Of a stretch of DNA of 64,000 bases, positions 10,756 through 21,520 are shown in pieces. The stretch's first letter is position 1; the number at the start of each line of letters is the position of its first letter. This stretch comes from Elymus sibiricus (taxonomy: Eukaryota; Streptophyta; Magnoliopsida; Poales; Poaceae): contig CM077665.1 in assembly GCA_039707655.1 (NCBI GenBank), positions 78,369,954 through 78,433,953 of the forward strand, in the 5' to 3' direction. Made by a program: the position numbers and the translations under genes. The notes beneath the pieces were generated by a model. It was not told where the DNA came from, ran no database searches, and worked only from the letters and a program-made list of their open reading frames with translations.

Positions 10756-11410
10756 CTTTCAATAAATGTATCCCAATAGCAATTTTGTTAATCACTTCTT
10801 CATTATCAGCTATTGGTTTACGATAGGCAGCAAGTTCGAAAAGACTAGCAAGTGGATGAGGATCCTTATGTCTTTATTTCTTTTATGTTCACTGAGTCAA
10901 CAATAATGGTAGCATAACTAGGCAAGAGATAAAACAAGCAAATGAGGTGTGTGTGTGCGCGTGCGTGCGTGTGTGCGTGCGTGCGTGCGTGCAAGCATGT
11001 GTTTGTATGTGTGTGCAGGTACCTCAGTTATTTGGTGAAGCCTCCCCGGCAACGGCGTCAGAAATCCTTCTGCTACCTAGGTTATTGTGTTGAAATTTTG
11101 ACATTATTTGTTCTATTATTATTTTCATTTCCTTTGTTCTTAAAGGGTAATGTCAATGTCACTAGTTCATTGCTTCTTAGGAAACTTCATTATTCTGATT
11201 CTTTATTTACATTTAATAGGTAACTTCATTATTCTTAGACTTTTTTGGAAAAACTCTAGTATTATATGTGTATTCTTGCATATTAGAAAACCGGAATTTT
11301 CTGTGTAGATTGTGTGTACGTTTTGCCATTAGTTACGCGGAAAGCCTAAAAACTTGCTCGCGCTATTTCAGGTTCACCATCTCCTCTATGACCACCTTCT
11401 AGGTGGACAC
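10756..11410. other. intergenic; simple repeat and gypsy primer-site relic
   Basis: No gene is visible. A GTGC-rich microsatellite spans 10947-11017. The 18 bases at 11043-11060 are the reverse complement of a gypsy tRNA-Asp primer site with one change, so a small minus-strand gypsy remnant lies here. The AT-rich stretch 11090-11290 resembles the repeat in intron 1 of the P450 gene near 23650-23990. Confidence 0.6.
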
Positions 11411-12310
11411 TGTTGAATATATGAGCAAATTACTATGAGATTTAATCCGAGTAAACAGTAAATAAATCATGACGGCAGTGACAGAGATTTAACTAATCAT
11501 GCGGACCAGCATAGTAGACGAATAGATTAAATCTATGGCACAAACTAGACATAAGAATTCTAGCATGATTTCAAACACAGAGGACAAGATCGCATACGGT
11601 GCAGCGGGAGCAGAACCGCCGCCGTTGATGTTATCGCCCATGTCATTGAGGAAGAGGTTGCCGAGATCGGGGAAGAAGTTGTTGTTGAGGAAATCGTCGC
11701 TGCCAGCAGTCGCGCGAGTGCGCTCCCCAAAAACCTTATCGCCTCTCTCCCGTACAGGATCACGAGAGGCAGGGTTCCGGAGGCCTGCTGTCCCTTCTCG
11801 CGGTGCATGCCGGAAGGAGGGATGGAGAAGACTTGGATGGTGGCGCAATGATTTGGAATGGTGCGAAACCATATGTTGTGACGGCACCGTGCGAAACCAT
11901 ATGTTGTGACGGCGGCTAGGGTGGACGTCTGAGTCGGTTACAGCCCACGATCCGACGTCTCAGATCGTGGCGCGTCTGTTACGGACTCTCCGTTCCTGAC
12001 CGGCAAAAATAAGCGCGTAGGTATGAGCTCGGCTCAGCTCAATCCTGCAACCCGCGGTGCGTCATGACGAGGCGTGGCGTGGCGAGGCGAGCGAGGTGGA
12101 GGAGTGCGCGAGGGCCTCTTCTCTTCTCATTCTCTTACAAGTGCTAGAAGAGCTTACCTTATAAGGTGGTGTAGCTCTCTCCCAACTAGCGGTATGGGAC
12201 TAAACTTTAGTCCCACTCACACCACACACACACAACCAACTCAAATGGGCCATGAGAATTTCAGATTTTAGTTGGTCTTTGGGCCAAGGCCTACTAGCAA
12301 AAATCCAACA
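11411..12310 (-). repeat. 3' LTR of the copia element (900 bp)
   Basis: On the minus strand it starts TGTTGGATTTTTGC at 12310 and ends ATATTCAACA at 11411. It is about 50 bp longer than its partner, mainly from a local duplication around 11867-11908 (the tract containing ACCATATGTTGTGACGGC occurs twice) and extra sequence near 11940-11985. Confidence 0.92.
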
Positions 12311-12322
12311 ATCCCCCACAAA
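12311..12322 (-). other. polypurine tract of the copia element
   Basis: The minus strand reads TTTGTGGGGGAT immediately before the 3' LTR, the expected place for the plus-strand priming site. Confidence 0.7.
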
Positions 12323-12865
12323 GTCTCATTAGCACATCTCATCTCTTAGTTCCAAAACATTGTTTATATACTGGTTCTTGATGGAGACTATTAAGTTGAA
12401 CTTCCATTTAGAATTTATGCTACACTAGTACACAACGTGAATAGTGGACTATGCCTTGAACTACAAGCTTTCTATGAGACTAGTTTCACACAAATCCTTG
12501 ACCGATAATGGGCTGCCGCAAGGCTTCTCCGCGGGTGGGGCGTATGCGTCATACTCCAGGGCCTTTCATGAATTTATTAGAGAACACCCAATTCTCACAG
12601 ACTGCAACGTTTAATAGTCAAATTCATATAGGTGTGTTCCTCAGGAGATGCTCTGCAGGACAACATCTCTGCTTACCCAAATAAGCCACTTGGAACACAT
12701 TAAGATAAGTATCAACCTGCCATGCAGATTATGAGAGTATTGCATCTTCGTGGAGTGGGATAGCAAATATAGGGGTACTCCCCTTCCAGCTGTCCAACAG
12801 CTTGTCTCCTACTTCTACTTCATGGGATCTCCGATCACATAGAGTGGGTTACCACTATGGACAAC

Positions 12866-15800
12866 TCATACGGTGGGTTTCAAACCCATCTCCAACAATG
12901 CATTTTCTATCACATTATGTGATAAACCCTTTGTGAAGGGATCTGCCAAGTTTTTAGACGTTTGGATATAATCCAACGCAATAAGTCCGGAGTTCTTCAT
13001 TTTTCCGACAGATTTTAATCTCCTCTTCACATGCCTTGAGGACTTCATATTATCCTTAGAACTGTTTATCTTTATGATCACAGTTTGATTATCACAGTTC
13101 ATCAGGATAGCGGGTATTGGGTTTTCAACCACATGTAAGTCCATCAAGAGCTGACAAAGCCACTCTGCTTCAACAGTGGTTGTGTCTAATGTTGTGAGCT
13201 CTGCTTCCATAGTTGACCTCGTTAAGATGGTCTGCTTGCGAGACTTCCAAGAGACAGCTCCACCACCAAGTGTAAAAACATAACCACTTGTGGCCTTAAT
13301 CTCATCAAAATCACATATCCAGTTTGAGTCACTATAACCCTCCAGTAGCCTCGGGTACCCAGTATAGTGAATCCCATAGCTCGCAGTGCCTTTCAAATAG
13401 CGCAAAACTCTCTCAAGCGCATGCCAAGGATCATCTCCTGGGTTTGATACAAACCGGCTTAGTTTGCTCACAGCAAACGAGATGTCAAGCCTTGTGGCAT
13501 TCGCCAAGTACATAAGCGAGCCAATAATCTGAGAATACCTCAGTTGATCTCTAGCAATCCGTCGATTCTTTCGAACCAACACACTAGCATCATATGGAGT
13601 TGGAGAAGGCTTGCAGTAGCTATACCCAAAACGACTCAAGATCTTTTCCACATAGTGAGATTGAAGCAGTGTAATCCCACCATTCTCATCTCTCAGTAGC
13701 TTGATGTTCAGAATAACATCAGCTACTCCTAGATCCTTCATCTCAAAACAGTGAGATAAGAAATCATCAACCTCCTTGCTTAAATCAAGGTTGGTTCCAA
13801 AGATCAGTATGTCATCGACATACAGACAGAGAATAACTGCTTCGCCCCCACCATGGCGATAGTATACACACTTGTCAGCTTCGTTTACAACAAAGCCTGC
13901 AGCAGTTAATGTTCTTTCGAACTTCTCATGCCACTACTTAGGAGCTTGTTTAAGGCGATATAAAGACTTCAATAACTTGCACACCTTTCCTTCCCGACCA
14001 AGTACAACAAAACCATCGGGATGATCCATGTAAATTTCCTCATCCAACTCTCCATTGAGGAAAGCCGTCTTAACATCCATTTGATGAATGAGAATACCGT
14101 GTGAGGCAGCCAATGATAGTAGCACCCGAATAGTGGTTAGTCTGGCCATAGGTGAGTAAGTATCAAAGAAGTCTTCACCTTCTTTCTGGGTATAACCCTT
14201 GGCCACAAGCCGTGCCTTGTACTTTTCAATTGTACCATCAGGTCTAAGCTTTTTCTTGAATACCCACTTAACTACCACGGGTTTACATCATCACCAGAGG
14301 ACTTTGCAGTCCTTTGTCCTTACTCCTTACAGGAGTTTCATTTCCATCCTCCACGGGATTCTCAACGTGTTCCATCGCAATGGTGGGTTCAGGAATTACA
14401 GAAAATTCCTGAGTAGATAGAGTAGGTATCTCCTGATTTGATGAGTTAGGCATATCCTTCATAGGAAATATGTCCTCAAAGAAAGTCGCATCATTCGACT
14501 GCATAATCATACCAACATGCATGCCGGGTACCTCAAATTTTATAATGATAAATCTATAGCCAATGCTATGAAAAGCATAGCCCAGGAGAACACAATCCAC
14601 GGTTTTTGGTCCAAGCTTGCGCTTCTTGGGAATTGGTATATTGACTTTCGCCAAACAACCCCAAGTACGTAGATAAGAAAGTTTCAGCCTTTTCCTTTCC
14701 CAGTCCTCAAATGGAGTAATGGTTTTATGCTTTGTGAGAACTCGGTTTAGGACATGACATGCAATCATTAGCGCCTCCCCCTACCATGCCTTGGAGAGAC
14801 CCGATGTGTTTAACATGGCGTTAACCAAATCAGTAGAGTTCGGTTCTTTCTTTCGGCCACCCCATTTGATTGAGGTGAGTAGGGAGGCGTCCTCTCATGG
14901 ATTATACCATGTTCTGCACAAAATGAATCAAATTCATTGGAAAAATACTCTTCACCACGATCAGACCTAAGCCGTTTAATTTTCCGATCAAGTTGGTTCT
15001 CTGCTTCATCTTTATAGTTTTTGAAGAAGTTTAAAGCCTCATATTTTGATTTCAGAAGATACACATAACAATATCTAGTGGAGTCATCAATCAACGTCAT
15101 GAAATATTTCTTTCCACCTTTTGTCAACACGCCATTCATCTCACAAAGATCAGAATGTATAAGCACTAGTGGCGCCAAGTCTCTCGCCTCTACAGTCTTA
15201 TGAGAGTTGCGAGGTTGCTTAGCTTGCACACACACTTGGCACTTGGAGCCCTTGACAGTAGTGAATTTCGGAATTACTCATATTGGCTAGCCACGTCATG
15301 CAACCAAAGTTAATATGACAAAGTCGCGAATGCCAAATATTAGACTCATTATCATGGCAAACATTATTAATAACTTTAGTGCAAATATCTGACAAAGACA
15401 GGCAGAACAAGCCTCCGCACTCATAGCCTTTTCCAACAAATTGTCCATACTTAGAAATTACAACTTTATTGGACTCAAAAACCAACTTAAAACCATCTCG
15501 ACACAAACGGGAACCGCTGACGAGATTTTTATAGATCGAGGGCACATGATGAATGTTCTTCAAGCGCACGATCTTCCCCGAAGTAAACTTCAGATCGACC
15601 GTACCGACACCTCGAACGATAGCATGTGACCCGTTACCCATCAGCACGGGAGAAGTCCCTGTGACCTGATAAGAAGAACACATGGAGGCATCAACACAAA
15701 CATGTACGTTAGCACCAGTGTCAATTAACCAATCAGGAGAATGACATACTGAAAGGATGGTAGGAAAAATACCGTACCCAGAATCCTTCATATCAGTATC

Positions 15801-16688
15801 ACTGATGATAACATTAGCGGACTTGCCCCTCTTCTTAGGTTCGCGCTCCTCATAGCGGTTAGGACATCTCGGAGCCCAGTGATTAGGATCACCACAGACA
15901 TGGCATAGTCCCTTCCCCTTCTTATGGGAATTCTTCTTGAAGTTGGTAGAGTGTGACGGCTTGTTCTTTGCAACAAACGTGCCTTTGCCCTGAGATTTGT
16001 TCTTGTTGTTTTGGGGCTTGTTGAGATGGAAGTTCTTCTTCCGTACCATGTGGGCACTAGAAGCTCCCTCAACAGCTCGAGCACGTGTGTCTTTTGCTCT
16101 TGCCTTCTCTTCAACATCAAGAGATCCAATGAGATCCGAAATGGAAAACTCCTGTCTCTTGTGTTTCAGAGAAGTAGCAAAATTGTTCCACGAAGGTGGA
16201 AGCTTGGCAATGATGCCTCCAGCCACAAACTTATCCGGCAATACACACTTGAAGTACTCAAGCTCCTTCGCGAGAGACTGTATATCATGAGCTTGTTGAA
16301 CAACAGAGCGCTCATCAGTCATCTAGTAGTCATAGAATTGTTCCATGACGTACAACTCGTTGCCAGCGTCCGAGGCCCCAAACTTGACCTCGAGCGCAGC
16401 CCACAAATCGTTGCTGCTGTCAAACAGCATATATGAATCCATAATGGAATCGTTAAGAACACTCAGCAGGGCACCCTTGAAGAGGGTATCGATCTTCTCA
16501 AAAGCTTCATGCTGTGCAGGATTAAGATTGCCCTCAGGCTTGCCCTTGGTGGCGTCATAGCAGTACATGGTTTGAAACCAGTAGACTACTCTCATGCGCC
16601 ACCTCTTATATGGCACTCCCTTGAAGGTGGACAACTTCAGATGCGCAGCAAAACCCCTTGGAGTAAATTGCCTATCATCAGGTTTTTG
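12866..16688 (-). pseudogene. copia gag-pol polyprotein, frame-broken
   Basis: Read from 16688 down, all copia domains are present in order but broken. Gag is stopped by TAG at 16323-16325. The next frame (15219-16322) holds the zinc knuckle CHVCGDPNHWAPRC and the protease motif WLIDTGA. Integrase (14810-15235, IHSDLCEMNG and NGVAERKNRTL) is in another frame. The C-terminal integrase linker (14283-14768) is shifted again. Reverse transcriptase starts at 14278 and is stopped by TAG at 13934 where the family has Gln. The YVDD box is intact near 13810. RNase H (12866-13741) ends with the DPFTKGL motif. Breaks: two nonsense codons and at least three frameshifts. Confidence 0.9.
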
Positions 16689-16691
16689 GAT

Positions 16692-17542
16692 TGTTGAATA
16701 TATGAGCAAATTACTATGAGATTTAATCCGAGTAAACAGTAAATAAATCATAACAGCAATGACAGAGATTGAACTAATCATGCAGACTAGCATAGTAGAC
16801 GAATAAATTAAATCTACGGCACAAACTAGACATAAGAAATCTAGCATGATTTCAAACAAAGAGGACAAGATCGCATACGGTCCAGCGGGAGCAGAACCGC
16901 CGGCGTTGATCTTATCGCCCATGTCGTTGAGGAAGAGGTTGCCGAGATCGGGGAAGAAGTCGTCGTTGAGGAAATCGTTGCTGCCAGCAGTCACACGAGT
17001 GCGCTCCCCAAAAACCTGATCGCCTCTGTCCCGTACAGGATCACGAGAGGTGGGGTTCCGGAGGCCTGCTGTCCCTTCTCGCGGTGCACGCCGGAAGGAG
17101 GGATGGAGAAGACTTGGATGGTGACGCAATGATATGGAACGGTGCGAAACCATATGTTGTGACGGCGGCTAGGGTGGACGTCCGAGTCGGTTATAGCACA
17201 CGATCCGACGTCGACTCTCTATTCCTGATCGGCAAAAATAAGCGCGTAGGTATGGGCTCGGCTCGGCTCAATCCCGCGTCGCGTCGGGTCGGGACGAGGC
17301 GAGGCCGTGGCGTGGCGAGGCGAGCGAGGAGGAGGAGTGCGCGAGGGCCTCTTCTCTTCTCATTTTCTTACAAGTGCTTGAAGAGCTCACCTTATAAGAT
17401 GGTGTGACTCTCTCCCAACTAACGGTATGAAACTAAACTTTAGTCTCACTCACACCACACACACAGCCAACTCAAATGGGCCATGAGAATTTCAGATTTT
17501 AGTTAGGCTTTGGACCAAAGGCCTACTAGCAAAAATCCAACA
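16692..17542 (-). repeat. 5' LTR of the copia element (851 bp)
   Basis: The minus-strand LTR starts at 17542 with TGTTGGATTTTTGC and ends ATATTCAACA at 16692. Directly downstream comes gag sequence with no leader. An open frame begins inside this LTR at 17153 and continues into gag to 16323, an artefact of the deletion of primer site and leader. Confidence 0.92.
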
Positions 17543-17861
17543 GACACGCGCCAAGATACGTACATTAATCTACATTACTTAGAAACATGCGTCGCTAAAC
17601 TCAACCAATCAACACAACATGAGGCCAGCTAATTTTCAGAAGAACCATTGCCAGGAGTACAACAAACACGCACATACACTTGGAGAAAAAACGAACACCC
17701 ACATGCATGCATCAGCCACCTGTGTAGCAGCTCAGCTGGGTCTCTCTTATTGCTTGGTCCCGTACTGTGTAACATAGACACATGCATGAATGAAAACAAA
17801 TCGGTTTGATTGATTAATTAGCTGAGCAAATATCGTTCGTTGGGTTAAAGACCCCGCCGGC
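17543..17861. other. intergenic sequence without recognised features
   Basis: I see no gene or repeat structure here apart from the right copy of the gacac target duplication at 17543-17547. Confidence 0.5.
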
Positions 17862-18053
17862 CGTATTTGTCACTCAAAAACAAAGAGAGAGAAAATTGAC
17901 TCACCCTAAATATAAATTCTTCCGTTTCGAAATTTTTTTTTTATAAATTCAGTCACCTTACTCGTAGCCTATCCCGAGCCTTTCTTCCGTATACGCTTAT
18001 TTGAGAAAGGGTGCAACCTCTATCGACGAAGCTCCGCAATCGCATACAATCAC
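17862..18053 (-). pseudogene. decayed copy of the P450 gene 3' flank
   Basis: This stretch aligns by eye with 21393-21515, just downstream of the intact CYP714 stop codon. Shared blocks include AAATTCAGTCACCTTACTC, CCTATCCC and GTATACGCTTATTT. An extra 30 or so bases and a T-rich insertion distinguish it. With 19834-19915 it forms one truncated duplicate of the P450 3' end, now split by a retroposon. Confidence 0.7.
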
Positions 18054-19800
18054 TTTTTTTTCGAAATGGCAGCTTACTGCATTCATTAAGAAGAAAAGAG
18101 TTGCCCGGTTAATTAGGGAAAACCGGGCGAAAACCAGATACAAAGGGCTGAAAGCCCACACTCGCCGATGGCGTGCCGAACACCACAACAAACGCCAACC
18201 AAACAAACACACAACCACGGGAGGCCCCGCCCCGCTCCGCCAAGCTAGCCAGTCTCCCACCAGTGCCGGAAAGAAGAAGTCGAGACTGCTATGGGAGGAG
18301 CAGACCGGGACTCTCCCGCAGAGGTGAAGAGGCAAGCACCCACTAGCAACGCGCCAGTTATCGTAGATGACAAGACGACGACCAACTTCGACGGCAACCT
18401 CGCCGCCCACACGACCCAAGGTCAGTGCACTCGAAGCTGTCAATCTCTCAGGGCCGCCGCCCCAACATCCACCGCTCCGTCGCGCCCAACGCACTCAACC
18501 GGCACCGCCTTCCGGGGCCGCCGCCCCGACATGCCACCGCTCGCCTCGAGCTGCAACGCCGCACAACCCAGCTGCCCGCAGCCCACGCTGCCCAGAGCAA
18601 CTGCTTGCAGACCACGGCCGTCGCACCACATCCGGGGCCGCTGCCCCGACATACCGTCCAACCGTCCCCGCTAGGACGCGTCGACCGAGCCGACAACCCT
18701 CTGCCCCTGCAGCCCAAGGTTGCCACCCACCCATGCCATGCAGAGCCACGAGTCCACCCCATAGAGCCGCCGTTGCATAGCCATCCGAGGCCGCCGCCTC
18801 GGCGTGCATCCACCGTCCGGAGCCGCTGCCCCGACATCCACCGCCCTGATCATGAAGCAAACCTGCACAACTGCTCTAAACCCGCCGCTCCACAAGTGTC
18901 AGGGATTCCAAGGCGGCGCCTCCAAGGAGGTAACGACACGAGAAAGGTGCCGCCGCCGCCCGCTCCAAAGGAGCTTGGATTTTCATCCGGAGATCACAAG
19001 ACCTTTGCGGCGGCAGAAAGGACTCTTCGATGAAGCCTTCAGGAAGGAATGCGACGCACAGGGACGCCGCCATCATCGGCAACAAGTGCAGACTTTCGCC
19101 CGAGTACCATATCCACCGCCAGGTTCCACATGGGAGCCCTGAGCGCAGGAGCACAGCAAACTAAGCAGGAGCAACGCCGCCAACCACCCCGCACACTGCA
19201 CCCCGGCGGCCGGAGACCAATCTCCACGACAGCCGCAGCACACCCACCGTCGCAGCGTCGCCGCGCCGCCATCCAACACCGCACCGCCGCCACCACCACC
19301 ACCACAACACACCACAGCGCCGCCCTCAGCAGAACACCACAGAAGGCCAACCGTGCCAGATCCGGCCGCCGCGCGGCCACGAGCCGACGCACCGGGCGCA
19401 CAAGCCGCGGGCCCTCACGGGCCCAGATCGGGCCCGCACAGCCGCGGCCACCACCGCCCGACGCAGCACCGCGCCCCCGCATCTCCGCGACCCCAGCACC
19501 GCCACCACACACCACCACCACGAGGATGGCCGCCGTCGCGAGCCCAGCCGCCGCCCGACGCGAGCCCAGCCGCCGCACCAGGGCCGAGCCCCGTCCCGCG
19601 CCACCGCGAGGAGAGGAAGCCTCGCCTCCGCTATCCGCGCGCGGGCTTAGCCCGGCCGCATCCTCCGGCGGCGGCGAGGGGGGTGGATGGAGAGGAAGGG
19701 GACGCCGGCGGCGGCGGTTTGGGGGTCCGCCCGTGTCGCCCCTGGGAGGAGCGACGCGGGGCGAGTGGGATGGTGATGTTCAGTATGCCCAGCCAGGATA
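18054..19800 (-). mobile_element. GC-rich non-LTR retroposon-like insertion
   Basis: A T run at 18054-18061 is the A tail of a minus-strand element. Next to it the minus strand reads ATGAATGCAGTAAGCTGCC, a 3' end I recognise from Triticeae non-autonomous LINE-like elements. The body is very GC-rich (about 18300-19780) and opens long frames in all registers without recognisable domains. It separates two parts of the P450 fragment. The 5' end near 19780-19830 and a target duplication could not be fixed. Confidence 0.6.
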
Positions 19801-19833
19801 TGGTGACACAAGGAGTCAAGGAACAATACATAT

Positions 19834-19915
19834 TGACATCCATGTATATAACTTCTAGTTCGGCTGGCCGTTGGGCCATCCGCTCCTCAGCACGAGTTGC
19901 ACGCCATGCTCCGGC
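19834..19915 (-). pseudogene. decayed fragment of the CYP714 last exon
   Basis: About 80 bp match the last 80 bp or so of the intact gene (21510-21592), including GCTCCTCAGCACGAG and TGCTCCGGCTC, at roughly 75-80 percent identity by eye. The orientation equals that of the intact gene. The match stops at 19915, so only the C-terminal 25 codons or so were duplicated or survive. Confidence 0.75.
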
Positions 19916-21520
19916 TCAAAAAGGAAAAACACACGGGGCCTCTGGTTCAAAGGAATTCCATATGAATTTTGTAGGATTGTTTTTAAAGAATTTTTCCATA
20001 TAGCTTGTGTGGTTTGTAGAATTAGGTATGGTCAACTTTCGTGCAATTGAAATGCTGCTAATGGAATATGCCAAAAGGTCTACACGAATGGAATATGTCA
20101 ACATGGTTATGAAAATTGGAGGTGGCTGATAGCGGAACCAGGTAATAAGATAGCGAACTTCTTGTATTCATGGGAGTTAGCGTTCATTCCATAGTGCAGC
20201 ATTTCCATGCTAATTAAGCAAAGCTGGCATGGTGTTATTACTCTATTCTTTCCTTATTTTTACACCATCCGTAAATCGGAGACTTATTGTCAGGTTAATA
20301 ATGAGAAAGCATGAATACCAAATAAAATTGGATGATAACCTATTACACTGATTAATAGATTTACTTTATGTTTTTTATTACCCTTCAAAGTTAAAGCAGT
20401 AAGGCATGTCCCTATAAATTTTTATAGCATCAAGGAAGCAAAAGAACTACGGAGAAAGAAAGGAAAAAAAAGAGAAAGAAAAGGAAAATAGAGATTTGTT
20501 TGTTTACTAGGATACAATACTATGTTTCTTGTCTGCCATGATGATTAGGCAAGGAAGGTAAGTGTGACCGAGACAAAAAAAAAAGGTGAAAGACAGAAAA
20601 GAAAGTGGGGCTCATGTCCCCAGAGCCAAGTTTTCATTATTTTTCTAGGACCATTTTTCCATTAATTGGATGAATTAGATTCTGTAGTTGTTGCTTGCAA
20701 AGCCCATTCTGTATAAGGTAGCACTATTTTTGCATGAAGGGGAGTTAATTTTGCTCTCCAAATTTTCAGATCAAGCACACGCCATTTAAGGAGAGAAACG
20801 TTAGGGTGGATAATACAGGGTCTGTTCTCATGACATAATGATGATATGTAAACTAAGCCGTTGATGCCGTATGGTTCTTTGATTCTTCTTATTGTTGTTG
20901 TTAACTCATAGCATGATAGGAGACGATTCATTGTTGAATCACAACTTCATATGGCATCCTCTTATAGTAATTGGTTGATTGATAACATGATAGGATTAAC
21001 GATTTTATGATTATCGCATTTATTCCAGACCTTCAAATTTTCAGGTAGTTATTGTAAAGCATCTTCAAATTATGCACAGATACAAATTGTTGTAGTCACA
21101 GACTCACATGTTAGCTTCTATTTCCTATCACACAAATTGCATGTGCTCGGAAGTGACGTTTTGATTATGCAAACTTATCTCGGAAATCAGTTTCTTTAAA
21201 ACGTTGGTGATCATGGCCAGACACTCGATTCTTCACGTATTTGTTGAATCACAAATATGTCTCACTTTTGGAAATACAATTTGAGTGGCATGACAACATT
21301 TTTTATCCATTTGATTTTTGTTATTGCAAGAATTCTTTTAATAATATATCATGTGAACTCACTTGATAAAGTTTGAGATATGTGTTGCATGTGCATACTT
21401 ACTAGTCACTTGAAATCAAAAGGAGAAAAAATTGACTGACTCCAAATCTAAATTCAGTCACCTTACTCATAACCTATCCCTTTCTTCTGTATACGCTTAT
21501 TTAAACAATCGCATCCATGT
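19916..21520. other. intergenic, low-complexity purine/AT-rich, no gene seen
   Basis: I see no coding region, terminal repeats or known element. A purine-rich AAAGAAAGG-type tract lies at 20440-20610. The last 130 bases are the 3' flank of the P450 gene and should contain its 3' UTR. Confidence 0.5.

Larger units (their letters stand above)
11411..17542 (-). mobile_element. complete but defective Ty1-copia retrotransposon (6.1 kb)
   Basis: Two LTRs in the same orientation (11411-12310 and 16692-17542) flank a degraded gag-pol region. A perfect 5-bp target duplication, gacac, lies at 11406-11410 and 17543-17547. A purine-rich tract (TTTGTGGGGGAT on the minus strand) adjoins the 3' LTR. The usual tRNA-Met primer site is absent: the 5' LTR runs directly into gag coding sequence. 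The copy is inactive because of this and several frame breaks. Confidence 0.93.

Noticed and set aside
10942..11223. A Cys/Arg/Val-rich small protein
   Set aside because: The first half translates a GTGC microsatellite; no other coding evidence.
18291..19858. Several long frames in GC-rich sequence (for example 18425-19033 and 19049-19858)
   Set aside because: They overlap in several registers on both strands, are Pro/Ala/Arg/Thr low complexity, and lie inside a poly-A-tailed retroposon.
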